From contig NZ_AP017470.1 in the NCBI RefSeq assembly GCF_016592575.1, forward strand, positions 1,684,501 through 1,748,500: 64,000 nt of DNA, read 5' to 3'. The notes below the pieces were generated by a model that was not told the DNA's origin, did not search any database, and worked only from the letters and a program-made list of their open reading frames with translations. Both the position numbers and the translations under genes were made by a program. Position 1 is the first letter of the stretch, and every line of letters begins with the position of its first letter. Shown here in pieces: positions 1 to 7,002 of this stretch. Source of the DNA: Thermotomaculum hydrothermale (GTDB lineage Bacteria; Acidobacteriota; Holophagae; Thermotomaculales; Thermotomaculaceae).

Positions 1-531
1 ATTGCTTCTAATTGCAGGTGCACCAAAAGAGAAGTAAACCCTTTCAAATCTTTTTAGCAACGCCTTTGCAAAATCAAGCTTTCCTGAAAACATGTGCATA
101 ATATAGGTTAATTCTTTAAAGTTATCTGTTATTTCAAGGAATTCTTTAAAACCTTTTCGCAAATGAATTATTACAGGCTTTTTGGTTTCCCTTGCAATCT
201 CAAGCTGCTTTTCAAAGAAATGCGCCTGTAAATCTTTATCAATGTTTTTTTCAAAAAAATCAAGCCCAATTTCTCCAATTGCAATACAGTTTGGGTTTTC
301 AGATGCAACATCTAAAATAGTTTTTAGCGCTGTTTTTGGTGCTTCGTTAATGTATAGAGGGTGCACCCCGACAGCATAGAAAACACTTTGGTATTTTTCA
401 GCCAATTGATTTGCTATGTATGAGTATCCCTTAATGCCGGGAATAACAAACCCCTTTACTCCTAAATCAATTGCCTTTTCTATCTCTCTTTCTTTTAAAA
501 AATCAAGGTGGCAATGGGAATCTATTAGCAC
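1..531 (-). CDS. tatD: TatD family metal-dependent hydrolase/DNase (3' end outside window)
   Basis: 177 codons are visible, reading off the left edge of the window, so the C-terminus is missing. The start is GTG at 531-529, directly abutting the speA stop codon, and gives a TatD N-terminus: DSHCHLD (the HxH metal pair), then GEIGLDF, PVIIHLRKG and HMFSGK in family order. TatD enzymes are amidohydrolase-fold, divalent-metal-dependent 3'-5' exonucleases or phosphodiesterases of the cytoplasm. The family normally reads HCFSG where this protein has HMFSG, a minor variation. It is last in a minus-strand run after speA and is probably translated from the same transcript. Identification is firm; the in vivo substrate is not. 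Confidence 0.9.
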   Translation of the reverse strand, partial: MLIDSHCHLDFLKEREIEKAIDLGVKGFVIPGIKGYSYIANQLAEKYQSVFYAVGVHPLYINEAPKTALKTILDVASENPNCIAIGEIGLDFFEKNIDKDLQAHFFEKQLEIARETKKPVIIHLRKGFKEFLEITDNFKELTYIMHMFSGKLDFAKALLKRFERVYFSFGAPAIRSN

Positions 532-2607
532 TTAAATCTCCTTAAAAGAAAACCCATTTTTAACAAGCAATTCTTCAAAAACAGGCTTTGCCTCCTGAGA
601 TTCAAGGGTTATCTCAACAATTTCCTTATCCTTATCCACCCGGAAAGAGCTAACGATAGATGCATCGCTTACAAGTGAAATCAACTCCCCTCTGCATCTT
701 GGGCAACTCAGGTTTTCAACATTGTATGCCAAGGTAATACTTTTCTGTTTTTCTACAGCAAAAACCTTTCCTGTAGTTTTAAGGTAAGAAGTCTTACCAA
801 TAATTGAAGAAATAAAATCTCTATCTTTTATTCTTTCCTTTACAGTATCAACATTATAGCCTTTCAATTTTAGCAACTCTTCAACACTTTTACCTTGCGA
901 AACAGAGTCAAACTCAAATTGATTTTCTCCATTTACACTTACCCATACCTCTCCTGTTTCTCCAAAAAGGTTATGTATATTCCCTAATGTTTTCTGGTAA
1001 GCACCTGTAAGAAAAACCCCTAAAAGATACTCCCCGTCGTTTAACTTGTGAAGTTTTATTGTGTCGCTGTACTTTGCAAAATCAACAAACCTGTCTATCT
1101 TGCCGTCTGAATCACAGGTTATATCAACCAAAGTTGCATTTACAACAGGTATTTCATTAAGTCTCTCTATTGGACAAACAGGGAACAATTGCTTTATTGC
1201 CCAGAAATCCGGAATTGAATTAAATATTGAAAAATTGCTTACATACTTGACTGCAAGAAGGGAATCAAGATTTTCCAACTCCTCTGGCAAATCCTGCATT
1301 TTTCTTGAAATAATGGAAGCCTTTTTGACAATATTCCAGAATAAGACCTCGCCAACAGCCTTTTCTTCAAGAGTTAACAGCCCTTCATTAAACAAAGTGT
1401 GAAGCCTGTTTTTAAAATGTACTGCATCGTGAAAGTACTCTCTTAAATTTTGTGAGTTAATAACATCGAATGTTTCTTTAAGGTTTAAAAGAATCTCATT
1501 TTTTGAATAATCGTACCTTTCAGGCAAGTCCCTCTGTTTAAAGAGGGAGGTGTATTCAAACACATTAAAAACAGTAAAAGAGTGGTATGCCACCATTGCC
1601 CTGCCGCTTTCAGTTAAAACAAAGGGGACTTCAACATTTTTGGCATCGCAAACCTCTTTTAAGTGGAAGATTATATTGTTTGCATACTCGGTTATTGTAT
1701 AGTTTGCGCTGGAAGGGGTTGCAGATTTGCTTCCATCATAGTCAACAGCAAGCCCACCGCCAAAATCAATATACTTTATATCAACCCCCAATTTTTTCAA
1801 TTCACAGTATAAAACTCCCGCCTCATACACCATCTCCTTGATTTTAACCGTGTGAGTTATCTGAGAGCCTATATGTGCATGGAGAAGTTTTACCCTATCA
1901 AGAAGGTTTTTATTTTTCAAAAAGTCAATCGCCTTTAAAATCTCCATTGCAGTGAGGCCAAACTTAGCGTAATCCCCCCCCGACATCTCCCATTTCCCAG
2001 TACCCCTTGTGTGTAGGCGGCACCTTATTCCTATGAAAGGCAACCTTTCCGCTTCTCTAAAAACCTGTTCTATTAAAAAAAGCTCTGAAAACTTGTCTAT
2101 TACCACAAATATTTCATCAAAGAAATTTGCAGCCTCTTTAATTAGCTTTATATACTCAATATCTTTAAACCCGTTGCATATAACAGTGGTATTTTTATCT
2201 GCTTTTTCAATAATTGCACACAACTCGGCTTTTGAACCTGCCTCAATACCAATAGAAAACCCTTTTCCACCCTTTAAAACCTGTTCAACAACCAAAGCAT
2301 CCTGGTTTACCTTTATAGGGTAAACAGGTTTATAACCCTTTGCACCTCCAAACTCTTTTATTGCCTTCTCAAAAGAGTGCACAATCTTTGATATTGAGTA
2401 ATCTATAATCTGCCCAAAGTTAAAGGTTATAGGCAAATTTAATCCATACTCTTTCCTCGCCTTCTTAACAAGCAGGGGTATTTCAACATAAACATCTTGC
2501 TTTTTTGTGGGGTTAACGCACAGATTCCCTTTCTCGTTTACAGAAAAGTATCTTACCCCCCAGTCTTTTATCCTGTAATAATCCTCTGGCGTTTCAAGAT
2601 AGTACAT
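532..2607 (-). CDS. speA: Biosynthetic arginine decarboxylase with CxxC-bearing C-terminal extension
   Basis: Predicted PLP enzyme converting arginine to agmatine, the first step of agmatine/polyamine synthesis. The N-terminus WGVRYFSVNEKGNL and the PLP-lysine region YPIKVNQ (K99) are typical SpeA, as are HAHIGSQ and the glycine-rich IDFGGGLAVDYDGS. At 691 residues it is longer than the usual 630-660. The last ~65 residues hold a short segment with CPRCRG and an alternating hydrophobic pattern resembling a small ferredoxin-like or metal-binding domain. The nitroreductase gene upstream ends at 2607, so stop and start overlap (TAATG), suggesting coupled translation. Function confident; role of the tail unknown. 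Confidence 0.92.
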   Translation of the reverse strand: MYYLETPEDYYRIKDWGVRYFSVNEKGNLCVNPTKKQDVYVEIPLLVKKARKEYGLNLPITFNFGQIIDYSISKIVHSFEKAIKEFGGAKGYKPVYPIKVNQDALVVEQVLKGGKGFSIGIEAGSKAELCAIIEKADKNTTVICNGFKDIEYIKLIKEAANFFDEIFVVIDKFSELFLIEQVFREAERLPFIGIRCRLHTRGTGKWEMSGGDYAKFGLTAMEILKAIDFLKNKNLLDRVKLLHAHIGSQITHTVKIKEMVYEAGVLYCELKKLGVDIKYIDFGGGLAVDYDGSKSATPSSANYTITEYANNIIFHLKEVCDAKNVEVPFVLTESGRAMVAYHSFTVFNVFEYTSLFKQRDLPERYDYSKNEILLNLKETFDVINSQNLREYFHDAVHFKNRLHTLFNEGLLTLEEKAVGEVLFWNIVKKASIISRKMQDLPEELENLDSLLAVKYVSNFSIFNSIPDFWAIKQLFPVCPIERLNEIPVVNATLVDITCDSDGKIDRFVDFAKYSDTIKLHKLNDGEYLLGVFLTGAYQKTLGNIHNLFGETGEVWVSVNGENQFEFDSVSQGKSVEELLKLKGYNVDTVKERIKDRDFISSIIGKTSYLKTTGKVFAVEKQKSITLAYNVENLSCPRCRGELISLVSDASIVSSFRVDKDKEIVEITLESQEAKPVFEELLVKNGFSFKEI

Positions 2608-3113
2608 TAAACTTCCTCAACAATTTCAGGCAAAGGTTTTCTTGACCTTTCTCTCCTTGCCTCCTTTTTTGGATAACCTAAAGGAGTCATTAAAAAAGGC
2701 TCTTCGTTTTCAGGAAGGTTGAGGGCTTCTTTAAGCTTTTCCCTGTCAAATGCAGCAATATAGCAGGTACCCAGCCCCATTTCAGTTGCAGCAAGGACAA
2801 AGTAATCTGTTATTATTGTAACATCGCACATTAAGTAATCTTCTCCGTCCCGTCTAACCCAGTTTGACCCTTTTTTACCAACAAAGACAGCAATTATTGG
2901 AGCTTCCTTTAACCAATCCCTTGCATAGGCCTGACAAACCCTTTCTTTCATCTCCTTTGACTTTACAATGTAAATTTTCCATGGCTGTAAATTCTTTGCA
3001 GAAGGGGCAAGGCGCGCACATTCAAGGATATAATCAATCTTCTCCTGCTCAACATTTCTATCTAAATAGCCTCTATAACTGTATCTCGAATTTATAATAT
3101 CAATTAATTTCAT
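2607..3113 (-). CDS. Nitroreductase family FMN-dependent oxidoreductase
   Basis: 168-residue protein of the compact nitroreductase fold. RYSYRGYLDR near the N-terminus matches the FMN-phosphate-binding SxRxF/Y motif, LAPSAKNLQPW is the second FMN segment, and GLGTCYIAAFD followed by PLGYPKKEARRERSRKPL is the family C-terminus. Such proteins are homodimeric NAD(P)H oxidoreductases acting on nitro compounds, quinones or flavins; the substrate cannot be read from sequence. Its stop overlaps the speA start and it lies 10 nt downstream of the kinase gene, so kinase-nitroreductase-speA-tatD probably form one transcription unit. Confidence 0.88.
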   Translation of the reverse strand: MKLIDIINSRYSYRGYLDRNVEQEKIDYILECARLAPSAKNLQPWKIYIVKSKEMKERVCQAYARDWLKEAPIIAVFVGKKGSNWVRRDGEDYLMCDVTIITDYFVLAATEMGLGTCYIAAFDREKLKEALNLPENEEPFLMTPLGYPKKEARRERSRKPLPEIVEEV

Positions 3114-3123
3114 AACACCTCCT

Positions 3124-4056
3124 TTATTGCTTTTCGTTGCAATGAGGACAAACCCTTGAATTTACCGAAATAATTTTCCCACAATTCCAGCATCTTTTAT
3201 ACTTTTTCAATTCCCCTGTTGAAGGTGTATTTTTAGGTTTAATACTTTCGTCGATTTCCCCTTCCGAAACCTTCAATATTGCCTTCTTTAATTCAATTGG
3301 AGTTTTAAACCTCTCATTTAATGATTTAGCAAGAGCCTTCATTATCACCATAGCCTTGTACTTTGTTAATCCCTCAACCTTTAAATCTGGAGAGGTAAAT
3401 AGCCTGTTTTTTGCCTCTTCTTCAATCTTTAAAGGGTTAAAATTTGAAAAGGGAAGTTTTCCAACAAGCAATTCATAAAACATCATGCCAATTGAATAAA
3501 CATCAGATTGAAATGTCGCCTTTCCCTCAAAATGCTCAGGTGCCATATACGGTGGACACCCCACCCTTGTCATTGCAACAGAGTCAATGTTTAAGTGTCT
3601 TGAAGTACCGAAGTCAGTCATCTTTACCCTTTTATCCCTTGTTAAAAGAATATTTGCAGGCCTGATGTCTCTGTGGATTATCCCCATACTATGAGCGTAC
3701 TGGACAGCATCGCAAACCTGAAAAATAATTGTTACAGCCTCATCCCAGCTAAGCCTTCCTTTAGCTTTCAAATATTTGTCAAGGGCTCCCCCCTCAATGT
3801 ACTCACTTACCATAAAGAAAATTCCATCCCTTCTTTCAGCAGAGTACAGTTGAACAATGTTGGGATGCTGCAATTTAGCCTGAATTCTCGCTTCTTTTAA
3901 AAGCTTTTCAAGCTTATCTGATTGATTGTGAGGAACTTTAATAGCAACCTTTCTCTTTACCCAGGTATCAATTCCTAAATAAACAGAGCCAAAGCCACCA
4001 CTTCCAAGCCTCTTTACTATTTTGTACTTACCAATTGAACCTTTCTCCAACAGCAT
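3124..4056 (-). CDS. Hanks-type Ser/Thr protein kinase with C-terminal zinc ribbon
   Basis: Cytoplasmic eukaryotic-like kinase, 310 residues. Glycine loop GSGGFGSVYLG (~19-29), ATP lysine in VAIKVP, catalytic loop HRDIRPANILL, metal loop TDFGTSR and the MAPE motif are all present. The lysine two residues after the catalytic Asp (HRDxK) is replaced by Arg, an unusual substitution at a phosphate-contacting position. The last ~25 residues form a four-Cys zinc ribbon (CWNCGK...CPHCNEKQ) in place of the transmembrane/PASTA tail common in bacterial kinases. No membrane segment is seen. Start uncertain: no clear ribosome-binding site precedes the ATG at 4056. Targets unknown. Confidence 0.87.
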   Translation of the reverse strand: MLLEKGSIGKYKIVKRLGSGGFGSVYLGIDTWVKRKVAIKVPHNQSDKLEKLLKEARIQAKLQHPNIVQLYSAERRDGIFFMVSEYIEGGALDKYLKAKGRLSWDEAVTIIFQVCDAVQYAHSMGIIHRDIRPANILLTRDKRVKMTDFGTSRHLNIDSVAMTRVGCPPYMAPEHFEGKATFQSDVYSIGMMFYELLVGKLPFSNFNPLKIEEEAKNRLFTSPDLKVEGLTKYKAMVIMKALAKSLNERFKTPIELKKAILKVSEGEIDESIKPKNTPSTGELKKYKRCWNCGKIISVNSRVCPHCNEKQ

Positions 4057-4092
4057 ACAGGAATTTTAACACAAAAAAATTTGAGATTTCAG

Positions 4093-5004
4093 TTAATCAA
4101 CAATCTCCTCTATTCTTTTGCCTTTTCTTGAAGAGATAATTACGGCAATAAAAATCAAAGCCATACCTGTAAGTTGAATAAGTGAGACCCTTTCCCTAAA
4201 TAGAAAATAGGCAAAGATAGATGCCCCAATAGGCTCACCTAAAATTACAATAGCCACAAAATCAGGTTTCAAGAATTTTAGCGAATAATTGAAGCTTGTA
4301 TGCCCCAACAACTGAGAAACAACTGCAAGAAGAAAAACAAAGATATAGGATTTTAAGGAAAATCCTAAGAATAAACTATGCCCTTTAAAAAAGGTAACAG
4401 ATGCTATTAAACCTATAATTAAAAGAATAACAGAGGTTATCGTATAAATCACCAGAATATACTCAAATGTCTCCACCCTTTCCCTTACAATGCTTCCAAT
4501 TAAAATATACCCACTTGCAAAAACAGCACCTAAAATAGCAAGCAAATCCCCTAAAATGTGGTTTGGGGTTTCAATTGATGCCCCAACATAACCCCTTGAA
4601 ATTAAAAAACTTCCTAAAACCGAAAGCACAATCCCAATAACTATCTCCCTTTCAAGTTTGTTTTTTAAAACAAAAACAGAAAAAACACCTACAAAAATAG
4701 GGTTTGTTGTAACAAGGGCAACGCTGTTTGCCACAGAGGTATATTTTAAAGAGGTAATCCATGCTAAAAGGTGAAATGCAAGGAAAAATCCTCCCAAAAT
4801 CATTAAAACCAAATCTTTTTTTTGAATTTTATCTAATTTCACTTTTCTAAAAAATGCAATTGAAATCAGGATAAGGGAAGAAATAACTAACCTGAAAACA
4901 GCAATTGAGAGAGAGGTCATATCAGAGCACATTCTTATAAAAATTGCGGATAATGAGATGGAAATTATCCCTACTATTAAAACAAAGATAATTCTAAAAT
5001 TCAT
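4093..5004 (-). CDS. EamA/DMT superfamily transporter
   Basis: 303-residue integral membrane protein with about ten hydrophobic helices in two EamA repeats. Typical features include SAIFIRM near the N-terminus, TTNPIFVGVFSVFVLKNKLER at the end of repeat one, and VAIVILGEPIGASIFAYFLFRERVS in repeat two. DMT proteins of this type are drug/metabolite or amino-acid exporters of the inner membrane; substrate not predictable. It is divergent from the lysine-ketoglutarate-reductase gene across a 106-bp intergenic region. Short basic cytoplasmic tail (SSRKGKRIEEIVD). Confidence 0.88.
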   Translation of the reverse strand: MNFRIIFVLIVGIISISLSAIFIRMCSDMTSLSIAVFRLVISSLILISIAFFRKVKLDKIQKKDLVLMILGGFFLAFHLLAWITSLKYTSVANSVALVTTNPIFVGVFSVFVLKNKLEREIVIGIVLSVLGSFLISRGYVGASIETPNHILGDLLAILGAVFASGYILIGSIVRERVETFEYILVIYTITSVILLIIGLIASVTFFKGHSLFLGFSLKSYIFVFLLAVVSQLLGHTSFNYSLKFLKPDFVAIVILGEPIGASIFAYFLFRERVSLIQLTGMALIFIAVIISSRKGKRIEEIVD

Positions 5005-5040
5005 AATTCCCCCTAAATATATTACCCTAAAATTCCTTAC

Positions 5041-5069
5041 TTGCGACAGATTAAACCCTTAATTATGTT
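5041..5069 (+). promoter_or_regulatory. Possible promoter of the LKR-like gene
   Basis: TTGCGA at 5041-5046 and TATGTT at 5064-5069 are separated by 17 nt, in the gap between divergent genes. An AGGAGGAGG ribosome-binding site precedes the ATG at 5111. The -10 match is weak, so this is tentative. Confidence 0.35.
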
Positions 5070-5110
5070 ATATTATTAGAAAAGGTTAGAAAAAATTATC
5101 AGGAGGAGGA

Positions 5111-6400
5111 ATGATATTAGGGATAAGAAATGAAGATAAGAGTAAATGGGAAAAAAGGGTGCCTTTAATTCCTGCACACATCAAAAGGCTGGTTAATGAG
5201 GGATACAAAGTTTTAGTTGAGCCTTCATCTCACAGGTATATTGACAATCCAGAGTTTGAAAAAGCAGGGGCAATTGTTACAGAAAACATAAATGAAGCAG
5301 ACATAATAATTGGGGTAAAAGAAATTCCCAAAGAAAAGATAGAGGACAACAAGATTTATATGTTTTTCTCACACACAATAAAGGGGCAGGAATACAACAT
5401 GCCTATGCTGAAAACCCTGGTTGAAAAAAAATGCACATTGATTGATTATGAGTTAATAAAAGATGCAATAACAGGGGAAAGGCTTATCTTTTTCGGAAGG
5501 TTTGCAGGAATTGCCGGAATGATAGAAACACTCTATGCAGCAGGGCAAAAGTACAAAATGTTGGGGTATGAAACTCCCCTTGAAAAGGTTAAAAGGGCTT
5601 ATGAATACAAATCAGTTGCTCACGCTAAAAAAGAGATTGCAGAGATTGGGGATGAAATAAGAAAAAAAGGATTGCCTAAAGAACTTCTTCCTCTAACAAT
5701 AGGCATTACAGGTTACGGCCATGTGTCAAGGGGGGCATGGGAGATTCTTGATCTGCTTCATGTTGAAGAAATTACCCCAGGACAGCTTTTAAACGGTTAC
5801 TTTGACAAAAAAAGGCCTATTATTTACAAAATAGTTTTCAGAATTTACCACTTTGTAAAGCCTTTGAAGGAAGAGTTTACCTTTAAGCATTACTATGAAC
5901 ACCCTGAACTTTACGCCCCTGACTTTAACAAATATATACCTAAACTCTCAATCCTCGTAAACGGGATATACTGGGACCCAAGATATCCCAAACTGATAAC
6001 CTTAAAGGATTTCAAAGAGTTGTGGCTTAAAGGGGAAAACAAACTAAAAGTTATTGGGGACGTAACCTGCGATGTAAACGGTTCAATAGAGTTAACTGTA
6101 AGGGATGGAGACCCTGACAAAGGTTTTTTAACCTATATCCCGGAAGAAGACAGGTTTGTTGACGGAATTTTAGACAAAGGTGCAACAGATATGGTTGTAA
6201 CAATCCTTCCAAGCGAATTGCCTAAAGATTCATCTGAGTACTTCTCATCTGTGCTAATAAACCTTATAAAACCGGTACTTAAGGCAGATTACAATGTAGA
6301 TTTTGAAAAATTAAATCTTCCCCCTGAAATAAAAAACGCAATTATCTGCCACAAAGGGGAATTAACCCCCAAATATAAATACCTTGAGGAATATCTTTAA
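5111..6400 (+). CDS. Lysine-ketoglutarate reductase (saccharopine-forming)-like protein
   Basis: 429 residues with an alanine-dehydrogenase/transhydrogenase-like N-terminus (GIRNEDKSKWEKRVPLIPAHIK) and a Rossmann segment TIGITGYGHVSRGAWEILDLL. ITPGQL follows, and further on are ILVNGIYWDPRYP and VIGDVTCDVNGSIE. This is the pattern of the N-terminal half of the eukaryotic bifunctional LKR/SDH (aminoadipic semialdehyde synthase). The predicted reaction is lysine + 2-oxoglutarate + NAD(P)H to saccharopine. It stands alone without a fused or adjacent saccharopine dehydrogenase; any partner must lie outside the window. Monocistronic by layout, with a strong ribosome-binding site. The family call is good; reaction direction and substrate are inferred. 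Confidence 0.78.
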   Translation: MILGIRNEDKSKWEKRVPLIPAHIKRLVNEGYKVLVEPSSHRYIDNPEFEKAGAIVTENINEADIIIGVKEIPKEKIEDNKIYMFFSHTIKGQEYNMPMLKTLVEKKCTLIDYELIKDAITGERLIFFGRFAGIAGMIETLYAAGQKYKMLGYETPLEKVKRAYEYKSVAHAKKEIAEIGDEIRKKGLPKELLPLTIGITGYGHVSRGAWEILDLLHVEEITPGQLLNGYFDKKRPIIYKIVFRIYHFVKPLKEEFTFKHYYEHPELYAPDFNKYIPKLSILVNGIYWDPRYPKLITLKDFKELWLKGENKLKVIGDVTCDVNGSIELTVRDGDPDKGFLTYIPEEDRFVDGILDKGATDMVVTILPSELPKDSSEYFSSVLINLIKPVLKADYNVDFEKLNLPPEIKNAIICHKGELTPKYKYLEEYL

Positions 6401-6960
6401 ATACTTTCCGCTTCTTTTTTGATTTTTTTATACATATTAAAGAGGTAGCCAAAGGTAAATGAAAGAAGAAAAATTATATAAGGGAAGAGAAAAAAATTAA
6501 ATGCATAAGGCAATTTACTATTTAATGCACCTAAATAGATAAAATACAAAATAATAAAAAGCATAAGGTTTACTAAAAACATTAAAATTGCAAGGAATTC
6601 AAAGTATTGCGCAATCCAGACCGACTGTCTATCTTCATTAAGTTTTTGCGCATAGATGTAAAAAGCTGGAATATTAATCAGGTAAGGAAATTTCTCAAAC
6701 AAATAGTACCTTTTGTAAACAAAAAGGGAGAACAAAAACGATATAACAAAAAACAAAATAGATATACCAAGTAATTCGGTTTTATTCCCAAACCTGTCCG
6801 GCTGCCCATTTAAGCCGAAGTGAACAGCCACTTTTTCAGGCAGGTGAAAATAAGCGTAAACCCCAAAAATTAAAATCAAGAAAGAAAAAACCAAAGATGC
6901 ATAGAGAAAAAAGTTGCCCCTCTTTGAAAGAGGAATTTCTTTAATTGGCAAATTAGCCAT
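6397..6960 (-). CDS. DUF1648 domain membrane protein
   Basis: 187 residues, about five hydrophobic helices. After the first helix comes HLPEKVAVHFGLNGQPDRFGNK, the DUF1648 signature also found in SdpI-type immunity proteins and several uncharacterised membrane proteins. The C-terminal SdpI domain is not evident. The ATG follows an AGGGAGG ribosome-binding site. Its end overlaps the 3' end of the convergent LKR-like gene by 4 nt. Function unknown. Confidence 0.75.
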   Translation of the reverse strand: MANLPIKEIPLSKRGNFFLYASLVFSFLILIFGVYAYFHLPEKVAVHFGLNGQPDRFGNKTELLGISILFFVISFLFSLFVYKRYYLFEKFPYLINIPAFYIYAQKLNEDRQSVWIAQYFEFLAILMFLVNLMLFIILYFIYLGALNSKLPYAFNFFLFPYIIFLLSFTFGYLFNMYKKIKKEAESI

Positions 6961-7002
6961 AATTGCCTCCCTGAAGTCTTTACTATCTTTTACGAAGATA
7001 AA

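Noticed and set aside
1061-1402. Long open frames antisense to speA, mutS, aspS, the TonB receptor and other genes
   Set aside because: They mirror purine-rich, AT-rich real genes, lack ribosome-binding sites and family motifs, and are Ser/Phe/Leu-rich as expected for antisense frames.
5005-5110. Lysine riboswitch ahead of the lysine-ketoglutarate-reductase-like gene
   Set aside because: The gap is only 106 nt and shared with a divergent gene, too short for the lysine aptamer, and no aptamer-like helices are visible.
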